Source: Chlorokybus atmophyticus
Taxonomy: Eukaryota; Streptophyta; Chlorokybophyceae; Chlorokybales; Chlorokybaceae
Direction of reading: 5' to 3'
Assembly (NCBI GenBank): GCA_009103225.1
Contig: RHPI01002048.1
Coordinates: forward strand, 100,777-164,776
DNA: 64,000 nucleotides
Shown here: positions 12,671 through 24,368 of the stretch, piece by piece
Numbering within the stretch: position 1 is the stretch's first letter
Layout: each line of letters starts with the position of its first letter
The notes under the pieces: generated by a model
Database searches by the model: none
What the model saw: the letters and a program-made list of their open reading frames with translations, nothing else
What the model was told of the DNA's origin: nothing
Made by a program: the position numbers and the translations under genes

Positions 12671-15600
12671 TCAAGTGACCCTGCCGCTAAGAATGCGAGA
12701 AGCTCTTACAATTACACGCGCAACTCTATGGACTTCATGTTGCACTGGTTTCCAGTCCCCGGTTGTCGCACTCTCTGTCACAGCGTCAGTGATGCCAGGG
12801 AACTCTGAGGAGCCGTAACTGTTGAACTGCGCGGGTGCGTACACCTGCAAGCGCACGACATGACCCTTAGCACTGTTGTCGCCACGACCAATGTAGTGTA
12901 CACCTACAGCAATGGCATAACACCACAGCCTCTCACGTGTTTCTGTTTCTGCTACAATCGCATGCACTTGCGCAAAGTGCCTGACACACACAAGCAATTG
13001 AGCTTCTCACCAGATGGCGGAACCACGGGCGCCCAGCCAGGCCATCAAAGTCGAGAAACCCTCGCTCCGCTAGCAGCAGTCTCTGATTAAGACAAGCCAT
13101 GCGCTGTGCATGTTGGGCATCACGCTGTTGGGGTGCAGCCAACAGCAGCCTTAACTCAGCCTGCTCTCGCGATGCTGCTTCTGCAGCTTCATGTAGCTCT
13201 GACAATGCCAGGGTGATCGGCGACAGAGACACAGTGCTGAAGCCACTGGAGGTTCGCAACATGTCATGCAGCTTGCTTGTCTGCTCGGCAAGAACGAAAG
13301 CATAGTTCGTGAAGTTGAGCGGCAAAATGTGATCATCAGCAAAGCGGAGCGCACTCATGCCCCACAATTGGGCCATGGCAACGTGCTTGTGAAACCCTGG
13401 ATCGCCAAAAGTCGCCATCCAATGGTAGTCATCATAGACGGAGTGATAAACAGGGAATTGCTCGTCTGCAGGAACGTCAAAGCCGGCATCGAACACGGGA
13501 ATGCCAAGATGGTGAATGAAGGCACTGTGGTCTGCACGCAGAGCATGATGTGAGTCACATGTGCACATGCCATGATATCACGCAAGTGCTGCATCAGGCG
13601 GTTTGGTCACGCTAATACCTGACCCGTCATCGCCAACTCGCTCAAGTACAGGCAGAGACGACGCATTCCCTGCAGTCGCAGCCTGCCACCTGTTGCACAC
13701 GTGACAGCTTCAAGTTACTACACATGCATGTGCTGATTAGGTGATAGCCTGCAACATGGGCGTAAAAGGGCTACCTTGCATACAGGGTTCCATTAGTGGC
13801 AGGGTCCTTGATCTGTGCTGCAACAGAGTACAGCAAGTGGTCCAGCGTTGGACTGCTGGCGACACGCACTGCGTCTCCTGCAACTGCCATATCGACATTT
13901 AGGTACACGACAGCATTGCTGCTGAGGACGGCCTCATTGTCTTCAGCCCACTCGACAGATCCAAGCAACCCCTGTTCTTCCCCGTCCCAGCTGCAACACA
14001 TATCAACTGACCTTATAGTTTGTTTGAAATGCTGATTGGGCATACTACAAGCTCATAACACTAGGTGTTACCTGCATAACAATATAGTTCGCCGTGGTTG
14101 CCATCCTGACTTGAGCAGCTGTCCGAACCCACGTGCAACCTCCAGCATAGTGGCTGTTACACAGGTGCTCACAGTGTGACATATGTGACACGGTACGCTC
14201 CTCCTTTGGCTCAAAACAAAACACAGCTGGACGTACCTGTCCCGCTGTTTGGATCTGATGCGCCGTACACCCAGGCATCACGGTGGTTGCCAATGATAAC
14301 AAACCTGCCAAGGAACCCATGCTTGAGTTGGTGCTGTGTGCGCAAGCCAGTCAATGCAGCTGCAACTGCACTTACTTGTTGGGCTCCTCACGACCAGGAA
14401 TATGTGCAATCACGTTGTGTATGGCCGCCAGCTTGTTGTCCATTGCAAGCTGTAAGTGCACCTTCAATGGCCCTGACAGATCAGCTGTTATTGAAAGGAT
14501 GCACTACTGGAAGCACAACAAAACTTGAAAGCAACACATGATATTTCGTCATTGCAGCGCTGGCAAGCAAAAGCTACAATGCCTGGGCCGAGCCTGTAGC
14601 CGGACTTCACAACCACTCCTCCTTGCCAGTCCTGCGGTGCTTCAGTACCACCCAGCACCTCGAGAAGCGGCTGCGCATCGCCATATGAGATGGGCAAGAC
14701 TGGGATGGTGGGTAAGTTTGGCAGAGGAAGCTCCAACCGCTCGCAACCCAGCGTGGAGGGCCAGCCCGGGGTGAAGGGGTCACCTGAGCCCTTGTAACAT
14801 GTGCCTCGCTGCAGCGGAAATAATTACTTGAGTAACGCTTCACTGACAGTCTGACACTCCACGGCCATGCATCATGCATGATACAATGTTGCTCAAGTGT
14901 TTATACCTGTACGCCTGAAGGTGGCAACCATCGCTGCCTGGGGTACACGTGCTCAGCATCTGTGCCGTGCGGTGCATAGTCGAGTGGATCTGAGTAAAGC
15001 AGGACTGCAGCTGCTCCCGCGTGTGCCGCATTGTCTACCTGGTTAATAGTAAGGTAGTGAATTCGTACCAGCCATGCAGACCATCAACCAAAAAATGAAC
15101 TGTGCACTCCGAGTTCAGTTGATCGTACCTTGTTTGCTCGAAATATCTTGCCATAGCGTACAAGAACAATTAAGCCCTTTACGGAAACATTCAGTGTCTT
15201 CAGCTTGGCAAAGTCTTCCACGCGGCCATAATTTGCATAAACGACCTTCGAGATGACATCGCCTGCACTGCATGCACACGAGAGCTCACAACAATTCTCC
15301 TGCTCGTGCTCCCCGCACACAGCTATACACAAGGACACCGTGCTCACCAGATGGGGAATAGCCAGCAAATGTGTCCACAACGCGGGGGTCGGCAGTCTGC
15401 GGATCCTCATTATATGCAGCCTCCTGCGCAAGCATGTGTAGACACTTGTGACTCATCAATCTGTGCAAATGTAAGCTCACAACAGGTGGGTTATCATGGT
15501 GACTGCTGCTGCACATGCCCTGGATTCTAATTGCACTAACAAGATTACACTGCCGACCTTGAGGATGGCATTGAAATGGTGAGGATACACTGCAGTGAGG

Positions 15601-16472
15601 GACCGCTTCAACGGATATGTTCCCAGTACATCGTATGAAGTCAAGTGCGCGTCCAAGCCGTACTGCTCAAACTTCGACTTGACATACAGCGCACTACACA
15701 GCACCAGTCAGTACTGTTCTGAACTTGCGTTTGGCTTAGGGTTCACAATGCCATTACACTAGCTGGCTTGCTCACAATGCCTGCAAACGCAAGGCGGAGC
15801 CTGGATGCATGAACCAGAGAAACTGTCGCTTGTGAACACTGTACTGTGCAGCAAGCTTGTAAGGCGTGCAACACTGCCGTATACTACAGCAAGCAACTGC
15901 TATTTTGTAGCCAGGTGCCTAGCGGCCCTACTTGCCTGTAGCAAAGAAGCTGCGTAGCATACACCAACACGGCAAGCATTAGTCTGCAGGAAGTACACTG
16001 TGTGACTGAAGACGAGTACGCCCTCATTCACCTAACATGCAAATGTGCAATCACGCCGCGCGTACGTTCGGTGGTTGGCGGGTGTGCCAGCGAGGTGCGG
16101 TTCGCTGGTGAGTTCTTTAAGGTGCATGCTGGCGGAGGTGTTGTCGGGGACGGTCAGGAATTGCTCATGGAAAGGGTTGTCGCCTCCGCCGGACGCCTTG
16201 TGGCCACGCTTCTTGTCCAGCAGGACGCCCGCCAGCACGGAGAGGGCGGCGAGAGCGGCGACGAAGCAGAACGCCCTACATGCGGCGGCGACGGAGAACC
16301 CCAGCCAGGACGACTGGGAGGACGCGTCGCCCGGCAGAGGCGTCAGCGACGTCGTGAACATGCGCGAAGATGACGGCTCAGGGCTGAGCTCCACCTCCTC
16401 CTCCTCCAGCAACAGCGGCTCCCGCGCCGACGCTGACCCTTCCGCCATCCCGCCGCTCACCGCATCCACCAC
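12671..16472 (-). CDS. M28 zinc carboxypeptidase, glutamate carboxypeptidase II (NAALADase/AMP1) type
   Basis: A multi-exon gene for a type II membrane metallopeptidase that removes C-terminal residues from peptides. The start is at 16472 (or MAEGS at 16448). An acidic cytoplasmic N-terminus is followed by one transmembrane helix ([18 protein letters not shown]) and then [18 protein letters not shown]. Next come a protease-associated part ([37 protein letters not shown]) and the M28 zinc core: [17 protein letters not shown] (His and bridging Asp), [14 protein letters not shown] (catalytic and metal Glu pair), NVDMAVAG (Asp) and [11 protein letters not shown] (His). All zinc ligands are present. 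The C-terminal dimerisation domain ends [12 protein letters not shown]...[12 protein letters not shown] with TGA at 12671. The family includes plant AMP1 and animal GCPII; which peptide it cuts is not visible. Not every exon edge was resolved. Confidence 0.9.
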
Positions 16473-16479
16473 GCCACTG

Positions 16480-17530
16480 CGCCCTAGTGCAGAAACGCAG
16501 CACTCCGCTCCGCCTCAGGTCAGCCCCAACGCCAAACTCAATGCCCGCACGTGTAACTTCGCATCACTCAGTGACTCGCAAGTGACTTACACAGGCACTT
16601 GTACTCACACTCACAAGCACAGGCATAGGCATTCCAACCATACATGCACTACTACTGCCTGACTTGCTCCTTGAGTCCACCAATGTTCATGCAGCCCCCC
16701 CCTCCTTCAAGTAGAAGTGAGTCTCAAAGTACTCTCCATTGGTAAGTGACCAAGTTACCGACTTTTGTTCTCTCGTGTATTGAATATGAAAAGTATGTAA
16801 TGAACGCGCACAGATTTAGTTAAATGGGAGCATTTGGATGATAAACTTGCATAGCCTATGCGGATTTACTATAGACTTGCAAATTTGCACTTATGTTTGA
16901 TATCATTCATTAAATAATCATTCGTGTGAAGCATTTCAGTTTGGGTCTAATTAATGCAACCTAATGGTGTGGTTCTCATACGCTATTTGGTGTTGAGCGT
17001 AAAATGTTATACGATCAACACCCGAACGTGTATGCACGGCAGATCCCGCGCAGGTCAGTATAGCCACATCATCACTTATGTACAAAAGGAGTATGCTACT
17101 GTGTAAGGCAAGTGAAAGGTTCAGGTTTTAAATCCTTTACCTATACAGCCGATTCAAGTTGACGATGTTATATAATGTATAATGCTGCTTTAATACTTAA
17201 TTTCACAAAGGCGTTGTGTACCTCAACTAAAGTTATGCGTCCCAACTTGCCATCCATCGTGGTTGCCGTACTGCAGCTGTGGTATAAGTCGTTCTACTTA
17301 CACGTTATTCCAATCATATTAAGCATTTTTTCTACACCTATATGTACATGGTTGTGCTTTCTTGCACCAGCAACACCTGCAAGCTATACATCAAGGCTTT
17401 GAGTTTGCACAAGTAAGCGTTGTGCTACAGACATAATACATTTAACGACTTGTTGGTATCAACGCCACATTTCCCTCCATTACACACGAAATGTTGCAAA
17501 GTTTACATAAAATGAATCACATTAATATTT
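16480..17530. other. intergenic, no gene recognised
   Basis: About 1 kb upstream of the minus-strand M28 gene and before the RT relic. It should contain the M28 promoter. The second half is AT-rich. No coding exon or RNA gene was recognised. Confidence 0.4.
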
Positions 17531-17536
17531 TATATT

Positions 17537-19616
17537 GTGCCATGCATTGCATCATGTCACAATTTGCATGTTGGAATGAGGGACTGCAGCGCTGCAGCAG
17601 ACATGATGGGACTACCACGCATCCTAGCTGAACCTGCTCTGAAGTTGCATCTGCCCCCGAGTCTTCAACAAAGCTGGCAACCCCCTGTCATCCGCTGGCG
17701 ATACAGGGAGACTATGGGTCAAGTCATATGCAATCGTTCATTAATTGCATTGCGTGTGTCTTTTTCGGAGCAACAGTCCGTGGTCCAAGCAGAGTGCTTG
17801 TGCGTACAGTCAACATACCAACAGTATGTGCATACCCAGTTGCAGCACGTTGTGACATGTGACTATGCTCTCATGCAATCTGCGACACTGCGCCAGCTAC
17901 TAACAGCAGGAACAAAGTATCGTCCCCCTGCTGCTGCTTGTGTGACCGCCTGTACTTCGTCTATCATTCGAGGCGTTTATGATTACGCAGATGGCTTTGC
18001 TGCAGGTACAGGTTGCAACACCATACTGGCAGCGTGGGCAGATGCAGTAGCAGCACGGGTGCGCATAGCTGCTGCTGAGATCAATCCCACCCCACAGCCA
18101 GGGCTGGCAACTGCACCTCCTCCTGCATATACCGCCTCAGATCGTCACCTGGTCCGTGCCCTTCATGATGGTTGGGTGTTCACAGATGTGGACAAATGCA
18201 ATGGTGTCCTTGCCATTCTGTGCAAAGCATATTACTTGACCCTGATGCACGCTGAACTTCTGACGGCTACTTATGAGCTGGTGCTGGATGAGCCTCGCAC
18301 ACAGGTGCTACATCGCCACAAAGCCTTCTGTAACTCTCTGGGTTACAAGTCATCACCTCACGCTGCACAACGGCTTCCCCACCTGTACATGACCCTAAAG
18401 CTACACAAGGACCCACCGAAACCCCGATGGATTGCTGCTGCATACAATACATCACTATCAGTCATCAGTGTGTGGCTGACACGCACATACAAGATACTGT
18501 CACCAGTGTTTGATGAACTGTGGGCAAGTTCTGTAGGTGTGCAAGGTGTGACCAAGAGCTGGGTGCTGCAAGACTCATTGGGTGTACAAGGCCTGCTACA
18601 ACACTGGAACACCAGCCGCTCAACCGCAGATAAGCTTGTGCCGGTGTACATGCACTCATATGATTTCACAAACTTGTACACGAACATTGCACATGCAGAT
18701 CTGCTGGCGTGCATGACAGAGTTGGTGAATGAGTTGTTTGTGTATGCTGCAAGCTCACACAGAGGGTCCACTGTGCTAAAACTGACATTTGCCAAGGGTG
18801 TGCTGCAGCACCAGTGGGTGCGACCCAAACCAACCCACAAGGATACAGCAAGCGTGAAATTCTACACAGCACAGTCCATGTCAATGCTGCTAGAGTACTT
18901 GCTGGCTAACTTGTTCGTGAGTACAGCAGGTGATCAGCTCCACAAGCAAGCCATTGGAATACCCATGGGAAACAATGCAGGGGTCTACCTGGCTAACCTA
19001 TACCTGGGTTCCAAGGAGCTCAAGTTCATACGCAATCTGAAAGTCAACGAGTCAGAAACTCAACTGCGCCTGTGGTGTAACTCAGTGCTACGGTATGTTG
19101 ATGATGTCTTGGTGCTGGGGCTGCCTGACTTTGTATCAGTCATGTATAAGGGAGACGTTGTGCTGGGTGGGGGATCTACCCACCACAGACCCTGACACTC
19201 ACCCAGTTAACAGCGGGCACTTCCATACACTTTCTAGATATGACACTGTTTCAACCCAAGATGTTGGCTTATGCTCACGAACGTACTGCAAGCTCAATGA
19301 CAGGCAGTTCGCGGGCATTCCACGACGCCGTGCACCACACCCACACACAAACATTGCCAAGCAAGCGAAGATGGGGGTGATAGTGTCGCAATGCATCCGT
19401 TTTCTCAGATTGGATGCCTACTGTGCACACTTTGTGCAAGACATGCTGGCGCTTCTCACTGCCATGCATGCCGAGGGCTACGCGAAGAGCACACTGTTGG
19501 CAAAGTGGAGGAGGTGGATGTACGCACAGAGAGGGCAAGTCTACGACAACACACACCAATACCTATTCAAGCTGGTGTGTGCACGATGGCAGTCCAAATC
19601 AGCAACAAACAGGTAA
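17537..19616 (+). pseudogene. Penelope-like reverse transcriptase, frameshifted
   Basis: An open frame at 17537-19195 (552 codons) carries reverse-transcriptase motifs in order: LKLHKDPPKPRWI (finger motif), SYDFTNLYTNI (motif A Asp), GIPMGNNAGVYLANLYLG (motif B) and RYVDDVLVLG (catalytic YVDD). The KLHK-like finger motif and the TNLYTNI form of motif A fit Penelope-like elements better than LTR or LINE RTs. After YVDD the conserved thumb continues in other frames: SIHFLDMTLF at about 19220, then AKMGVIVSQCIRFLR and a GYAKSTLLAKW segment ending at 19616. At least two frame changes are therefore needed. A GIY-YIG endonuclease, expected in such elements, was not seen. The element is inactive as sequenced, by decay or by indel errors. 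Confidence 0.75.
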
Positions 19617-19761
19617 GTGAGGTAAGAAGGTGGTAAGTATGTGTGGGGAGCAGTATGACACTGCCCGCATGTATGTCGAGGGCAATGCATGTAATTGCTG
19701 TAATTCGTAATATTCAGTGCGGGTAGACTTATGCTGGTATGCATGTTGGAATGAGGGACTG
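17565..19761 (+). mobile_element. Penelope-like element bounded by 22-nt direct repeats
   Basis: The same 22 nt, beginning TGCATGTTGGAATGAGG, occur at 17565-17586 and 19740-19761 in direct orientation, bracketing the RT. The left copy lies inside the open frame just after its first ATG. Penelope-like elements often end in partial repeats of themselves or sit between long target duplications, so these may be element ends. No GIY-YIG or poly-A tail helps fix the true borders. Confidence 0.55.
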
Positions 19762-21040
19762 GAATCATGTCATGACTGCTACAGAGCGCTGAGTCAGGGC
19801 TACAGTGAGCCAAAGCTGCAATGCAGCCATTTCAAGCTGGCATTCGCACTGCAAATGGCCTGTCTAAGCTAAACTGGGCCCTAGCAGTCAGGTGTAAGAC
19901 CAGAAGGCGAGGATGGTGGCAGCATAACCCTCCGCGGGCGCAGAGCTGGAGCGGGGGCCAAGTGTCTAGGCGTCCATCAGTCCACGCTTGCCGCTGCTGT
20001 CCAAGGCCCGGTCTCACCTCTTTTCTGCTCTCCCCCTGCGTACTGCAGGTTGCTACCCTCTTCCCTTGCCGTTCCAATGCTTGCACCCCACACCGTCGCT
20101 GCCTGAGGGTCTAGCTTATTAGTGTCACGTCTAGGCTAGAGTCTTAGCTCTACCTTGGCCCCCGCCTAATTTATTGCTCTGACTGTGTGTGCTCATACTC
20201 GTGTGCGTGCATGCTTGCTCTATGGTTTGCCTTGTGCATACATTTGTTTCTCAGAGCGTGCTTCGCGCAGCTCTGCTGTAAGTTATGTGACGTTTGGCAT
20301 CACACGATTGGCTGACCCTCAATGTTAAACCTTTCTTTTTTACCAAAATGCACACACTACATCTTGGCAACTACAATTGCTTAGCTGCTGTGTGTACATG
20401 CCCCACCACCCAACCCCACCGAAATCGTGTGCTACGGAGGCATAGAGCCTGCGCGGGGAGCACTGCTAACATATGCAATGCATAGTGAGGGTTGCACTGA
20501 AGGGAGAGGGGAGCTGAGTGGCGGGCAGCAAACGCGGAGCTGCTCTCGACGAAGGCGGAGGGGGAGGGTTTGGGAGCCATTGCTGCTGCACTTGTGACCA
20601 TGCTTGCCAACAACTTGTGTCTGCTTAGTGACTAGGCCTATGATGTGCAGGTGATTATTGCGTATGCATGCTCCATGACTAAAGCGTGTTAGTGATTGTG
20701 TTGGTAGCAATGTAAATGGAGTTGTTTTGCCCGGTTGTCAGCATAAAATCATGGTTGCTGCTGCATGTATGTCGCGCCCATGCTTGTACTACGCATGTGC
20801 AGACTATGCATAGGCAGGTGCACTCCACATTTATGTGTATATCAACCTCAAACGCTCACCCCTGTTCATATGATGCGGATTGTAAGTGTGCTTAACCACT
20901 AGCTTCATTGCAATCAGAACGTAAACGTAGCGCACATGATGCAGAGCTAGCTCTGGCCTAACCCCGCAAGTGCTTCCTCCTCAAGCTGAGGTGCGCCAAC
21001 CTCAATGTCTGTACATAGGCAAGCACCACTACTCGAACAC
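19762..21040. other. intergenic, no gene recognised
   Basis: About 1.3 kb between the RT relic and the 3' end of ATG4. Short open frames exist (for example 19821-20114), but none has domain content or matching splice sites. Confidence 0.4.
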
Positions 21041-21043
21041 TAG

Positions 21044-22865
21044 TCAAATGATAGTCCAGTCATCATGTCCATCCCTATCTTTAGCATCTGACTGGTCCCA
21101 AGACTCATCGGCCCAGTCAGTAGCCTGCGCAAAATCTTTATGCGTGGACGTGTCTTGCACAGTAAACACTGGAGCGCCTTGTGAAGTTGCCACCAATTCC
21201 TTGGCGCTCGCGCAGAAGCTCTCAAAGTCCGCCGGATCTCTTATGTAGAACCCAAGGGCCACAGACGGGTCAATCTCCGCCAGAGGCATGTGCCTCACAT
21301 CACTGCGACATAAGGGCAACTACTTAGGGGCACACAATGCACATGCACATACATGCATGCGCACACACAACACCAGGCGCAATATACCTGCAGAAGTATA
21401 ATGGAGTGTCATTTTCGAGAGCGTCTGCTTTTGTTGCAACTTGCACTTCATGCGGGTCAAGGAACAGCACGTGGTCTCCTCTTGTGCCAACAAAGTAGTG
21501 GCTGCGCTCGGGCTTGCCGCCAACCGCGCCGGTGGATTGCGGGAACGAAAGCGCTTGCCGCAGGAGGGGAACGTAGTGAGGGTTGACTGTGGCGCCCGTG
21601 CCAAGCAGTACAGGGATGACCAGCAGCACAGCCCTCCAGCTACCACCAGAGCCTGCTTGCATGGACATGCATGCATCAACTCGCATATGCATCATCACTA
21701 GGATAGCAAGGTTCAACCCCGCGAAACGCTGTCATTGAACACCTGTGGGCATTGCCCACGCACAGGTGGTGGAGACGCGTACCTGTGCAGGACTGCAAGA
21801 TTTTGTCAATGCACAGTGCTGGCGCGCCTCCTCTGCCATCCTCAGCCTCGCCAGCCACAACATGGACCAGTACTGACTGTGCCAGTGAGTCTGGTGCAGC
21901 TGCAGAGCACGGCAAATAAACTGTTATCCTATGACAAGGGGTGGGGCAACTGGCACCAACTTCGTGCCCACACTCACCTGCAAGAGATGCAGCTTCCATC
22001 GCTTTGCACAATGCATACGGACCGAGCCAAGCGCCAGCACGAACGCCATGTGGCGCTCCATAGTGTACAAGGTTATGTATTGAATAAGGGTGTGCCAAGC
22101 CTGGGGCATCAAGAAATAATCTGATAATGGGCAGAAGCGCCTGGACATCTACATTGCGGCGCCAGGTGCGTCCTAGTTGGTGCGTCAGCAAGGCCTGCCA
22201 TTGATACACTGAAGCTTAGCTACTTTACAACTGCAGGCATGATCACTGTGCATGTTGCCAACCAGGTCTACATTTGCAACGCCTATTCACCCATGGATAA
22301 ACACCCACCATGGCACTGTATCAATGACCAAAAGCTTTACCTGTCCAAGTAACATCTGTCCGCTTCGCAGCATGCACCCCCACCCGACATCACTTGTAAG
22401 CTCTGTGCCTGCTATCACCTCAAAGTCTACAGAACAGAAACAAGCGTGTCAGCACAGCAACCAGCGGTACGGCGGCCCTGCTGAAGTGTATGCTTCTATT
22501 GTAATTCGAGCGCGGGGTCCAAAACACTAGGATCAGAGCACCAAAACAGCAGAAGCAGGATTCAGAAAGTTTGAAGGCGCTGACATACCTCGTCGGTAAG
22601 TAAACCTAAGCCGGGATGTGAAGTCCCGGTAAAATGCGGCAAGTGCAGTGCCGTCTTCAGCGTCGTCCTTATCATTGCCGGGCTCAGAGCCTTTCTCAAC
22701 CGCAGCGGTTGCTTCCTGGTCTCTGCTTGCTGGGACAGCTATATCAATGTTGTAAGGAACTCCCAGCAGGTGCAGCGGCCCGTCACACAGAGGGATGCCG
22801 GAGGTATCGCTACTGCTCCCCCTTGAGAATAATTCCTGTGACCGTAGCATGAAAGCACTTGTCAT
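21044..22865 (-). CDS. ATG4: ATG4 autophagy cysteine protease
   Basis: C54-family cysteine protease that trims the ATG8 C-terminus to expose glycine and later removes lipid from ATG8 on autophagic membranes; cytosolic. Minus-strand exons show, in order: HLLGVPYNI and [16 protein letters not shown] (about 22600-22770), [19 protein letters not shown] with the catalytic Cys (about 22340-22400), [29 protein letters not shown] and [18 protein letters not shown] (about 21990-22200), then [35 protein letters not shown] and FLDPHEVQ with the catalytic Asp and His (about 21430-21650), and [21 protein letters not shown] is at 21044-21046. The whole triad is present. The start is uncertain: ATG at 22863-22865 ([13 protein letters not shown]) is proposed, but upstream exons are possible. 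All visible features argue for a functional gene. Confidence 0.9.
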
Positions 22866-22869
22866 CCGG

Positions 22870-24365
22870 TGATGACAAAACACGGCCCTCTCTTGCCGGC
22901 ACAACCAAGAAGGCAGGCGTATGTCTCCAGAAAAAACCAAGCGCCCACGTGACACAGTGCACATGCATCATTACTGCAGAAGCTGCTACTTTCAACAATT
23001 CACAAGCATTTCAACCATGAAGACTATATATGACGCGCAACATCAAGCGAAATCCAAGCAGCGCACTGCTGCTTGTGGCTACCCAAAAGCTGCGTGCAGG
23101 CAAGCTCAGCTCAGCTCAGCTCACCGTCAGTCGGTGGAGCGGCATGCGAACCGAAGGAGGCAGCCGCAGAAGCAAAGCCCGCGCCAGCCTTCGGCAGCCT
23201 CGTTGGCCTTCCAGTGTTGTTACTTGCTGCTGCTATTCCTTACCACCGCAACACCTGATAAGCTATCCAGCAACTACCCCTCTTTACCCTCTTTACCAAT
23301 GCCCCCTGCTCCTTCCCACACGCCCTATGGAACAAGTCACAGCCTCAAACATGCCCGCCTCAGCAAGCAAAGCTCCTGGCAGCTTCATGCTTTGCGTAGG
23401 GCAGACCAGCACAGTAATGTAAAGCACAGCAGGGCGGGGAATTGAGGGAGGTGTCGCTTTCAAGCTGCAAGTCTAGCGTCGCTCTACGGCTGTCGCCCCG
23501 CCAAAGCAGCAATTCCGCAGAGGCGGCTAACCTCCAACGTTCTGAAAGTCGCCAGCTCCCCGGCGCGGTGTTCACAACGGCAACAAGAATAACGACACCA
23601 ACGACGGCAACGCTGACGCCGTCCTCCTTACACGCTGGCGCAGCTGCTGCCACGCACGTGGTTACAACTAACCGCTCCTTCCAACTTCAACCTAACGGAG
23701 TTTCAAACTCTCCAAGCATCTCTGGAGAAACCGTACAGCGCAGCACAGAAGCAGCTTTCAAGTACAGTGCTGCTTGCGTTGGCCGCGGCATACAGTGTAT
23801 GACACTGGTCACGATGACACTACCGCGGCACGGTTTAGCAGGCGGCGGCGCAGGCGGCGGTGGCGGCAGTGGTGTAGTTGAGGCCGGGTGTCTCCGCTGT
23901 CTCGGCAGTGGCTCCCGACAAGGCTTCCTCAACTTGTATCCTGCAGGTGAGAAAAGCGGTCGTGTGCAGTTGTTGTATGGTGGGGCCGACTGTGCCTTGG
24001 ACATGCTGCTGCATGCCGGTGGCGTGGCCGAGGCAACCCGCTTTTCTGCTAAGAACCGCCTCGCCTGCGCCTGTGGCTACGCACAATCCAGATGTGGCTG
24101 GCTGCAGCTTTCCATGCACGCTGATCGCTTCTGAAAGCGGTTTGGTTTTCAGACAAGGCATGGTTGTCAGTGGCATGCCGGAGCAGCTGTAGCTTCTGGC
24201 TTGCAGCAATGCTTGGCAGGCTTTGGAACGTGTGCATTGTTGCTACGCTTACAGGAGCTTGAAGCAATTGTTGATGGCTCCTGTCTGTCTGTGCCCGTTT
24301 CTTGCTTGCAGGGGTGTCGAGGCACCACCCCTTGAACAAAAAAACACTTCTTCTCCAAGCATCCG
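22870..24365. other. intergenic between divergent genes, no gene recognised
   Basis: About 1.5 kb separating ATG4 (leftward) and the kelch gene (rightward), so it should hold both promoters. A (GCTCA)n run lies at about 23103-23124. Long open frames at 23442-24134 and on the opposite strand have biased Ala/Gly/Thr composition and no domain; I treat them as noncoding. Confidence 0.4.
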
Positions 24366-24368
24366 GCG

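Noticed and set aside
23442-24134. A 230-codon plus-strand frame between ATG4 and the kelch gene
   Set aside because: Biased Ala/Gly/Thr/Ser composition, overlapping open frames on the other strand, and no domain or splice context.
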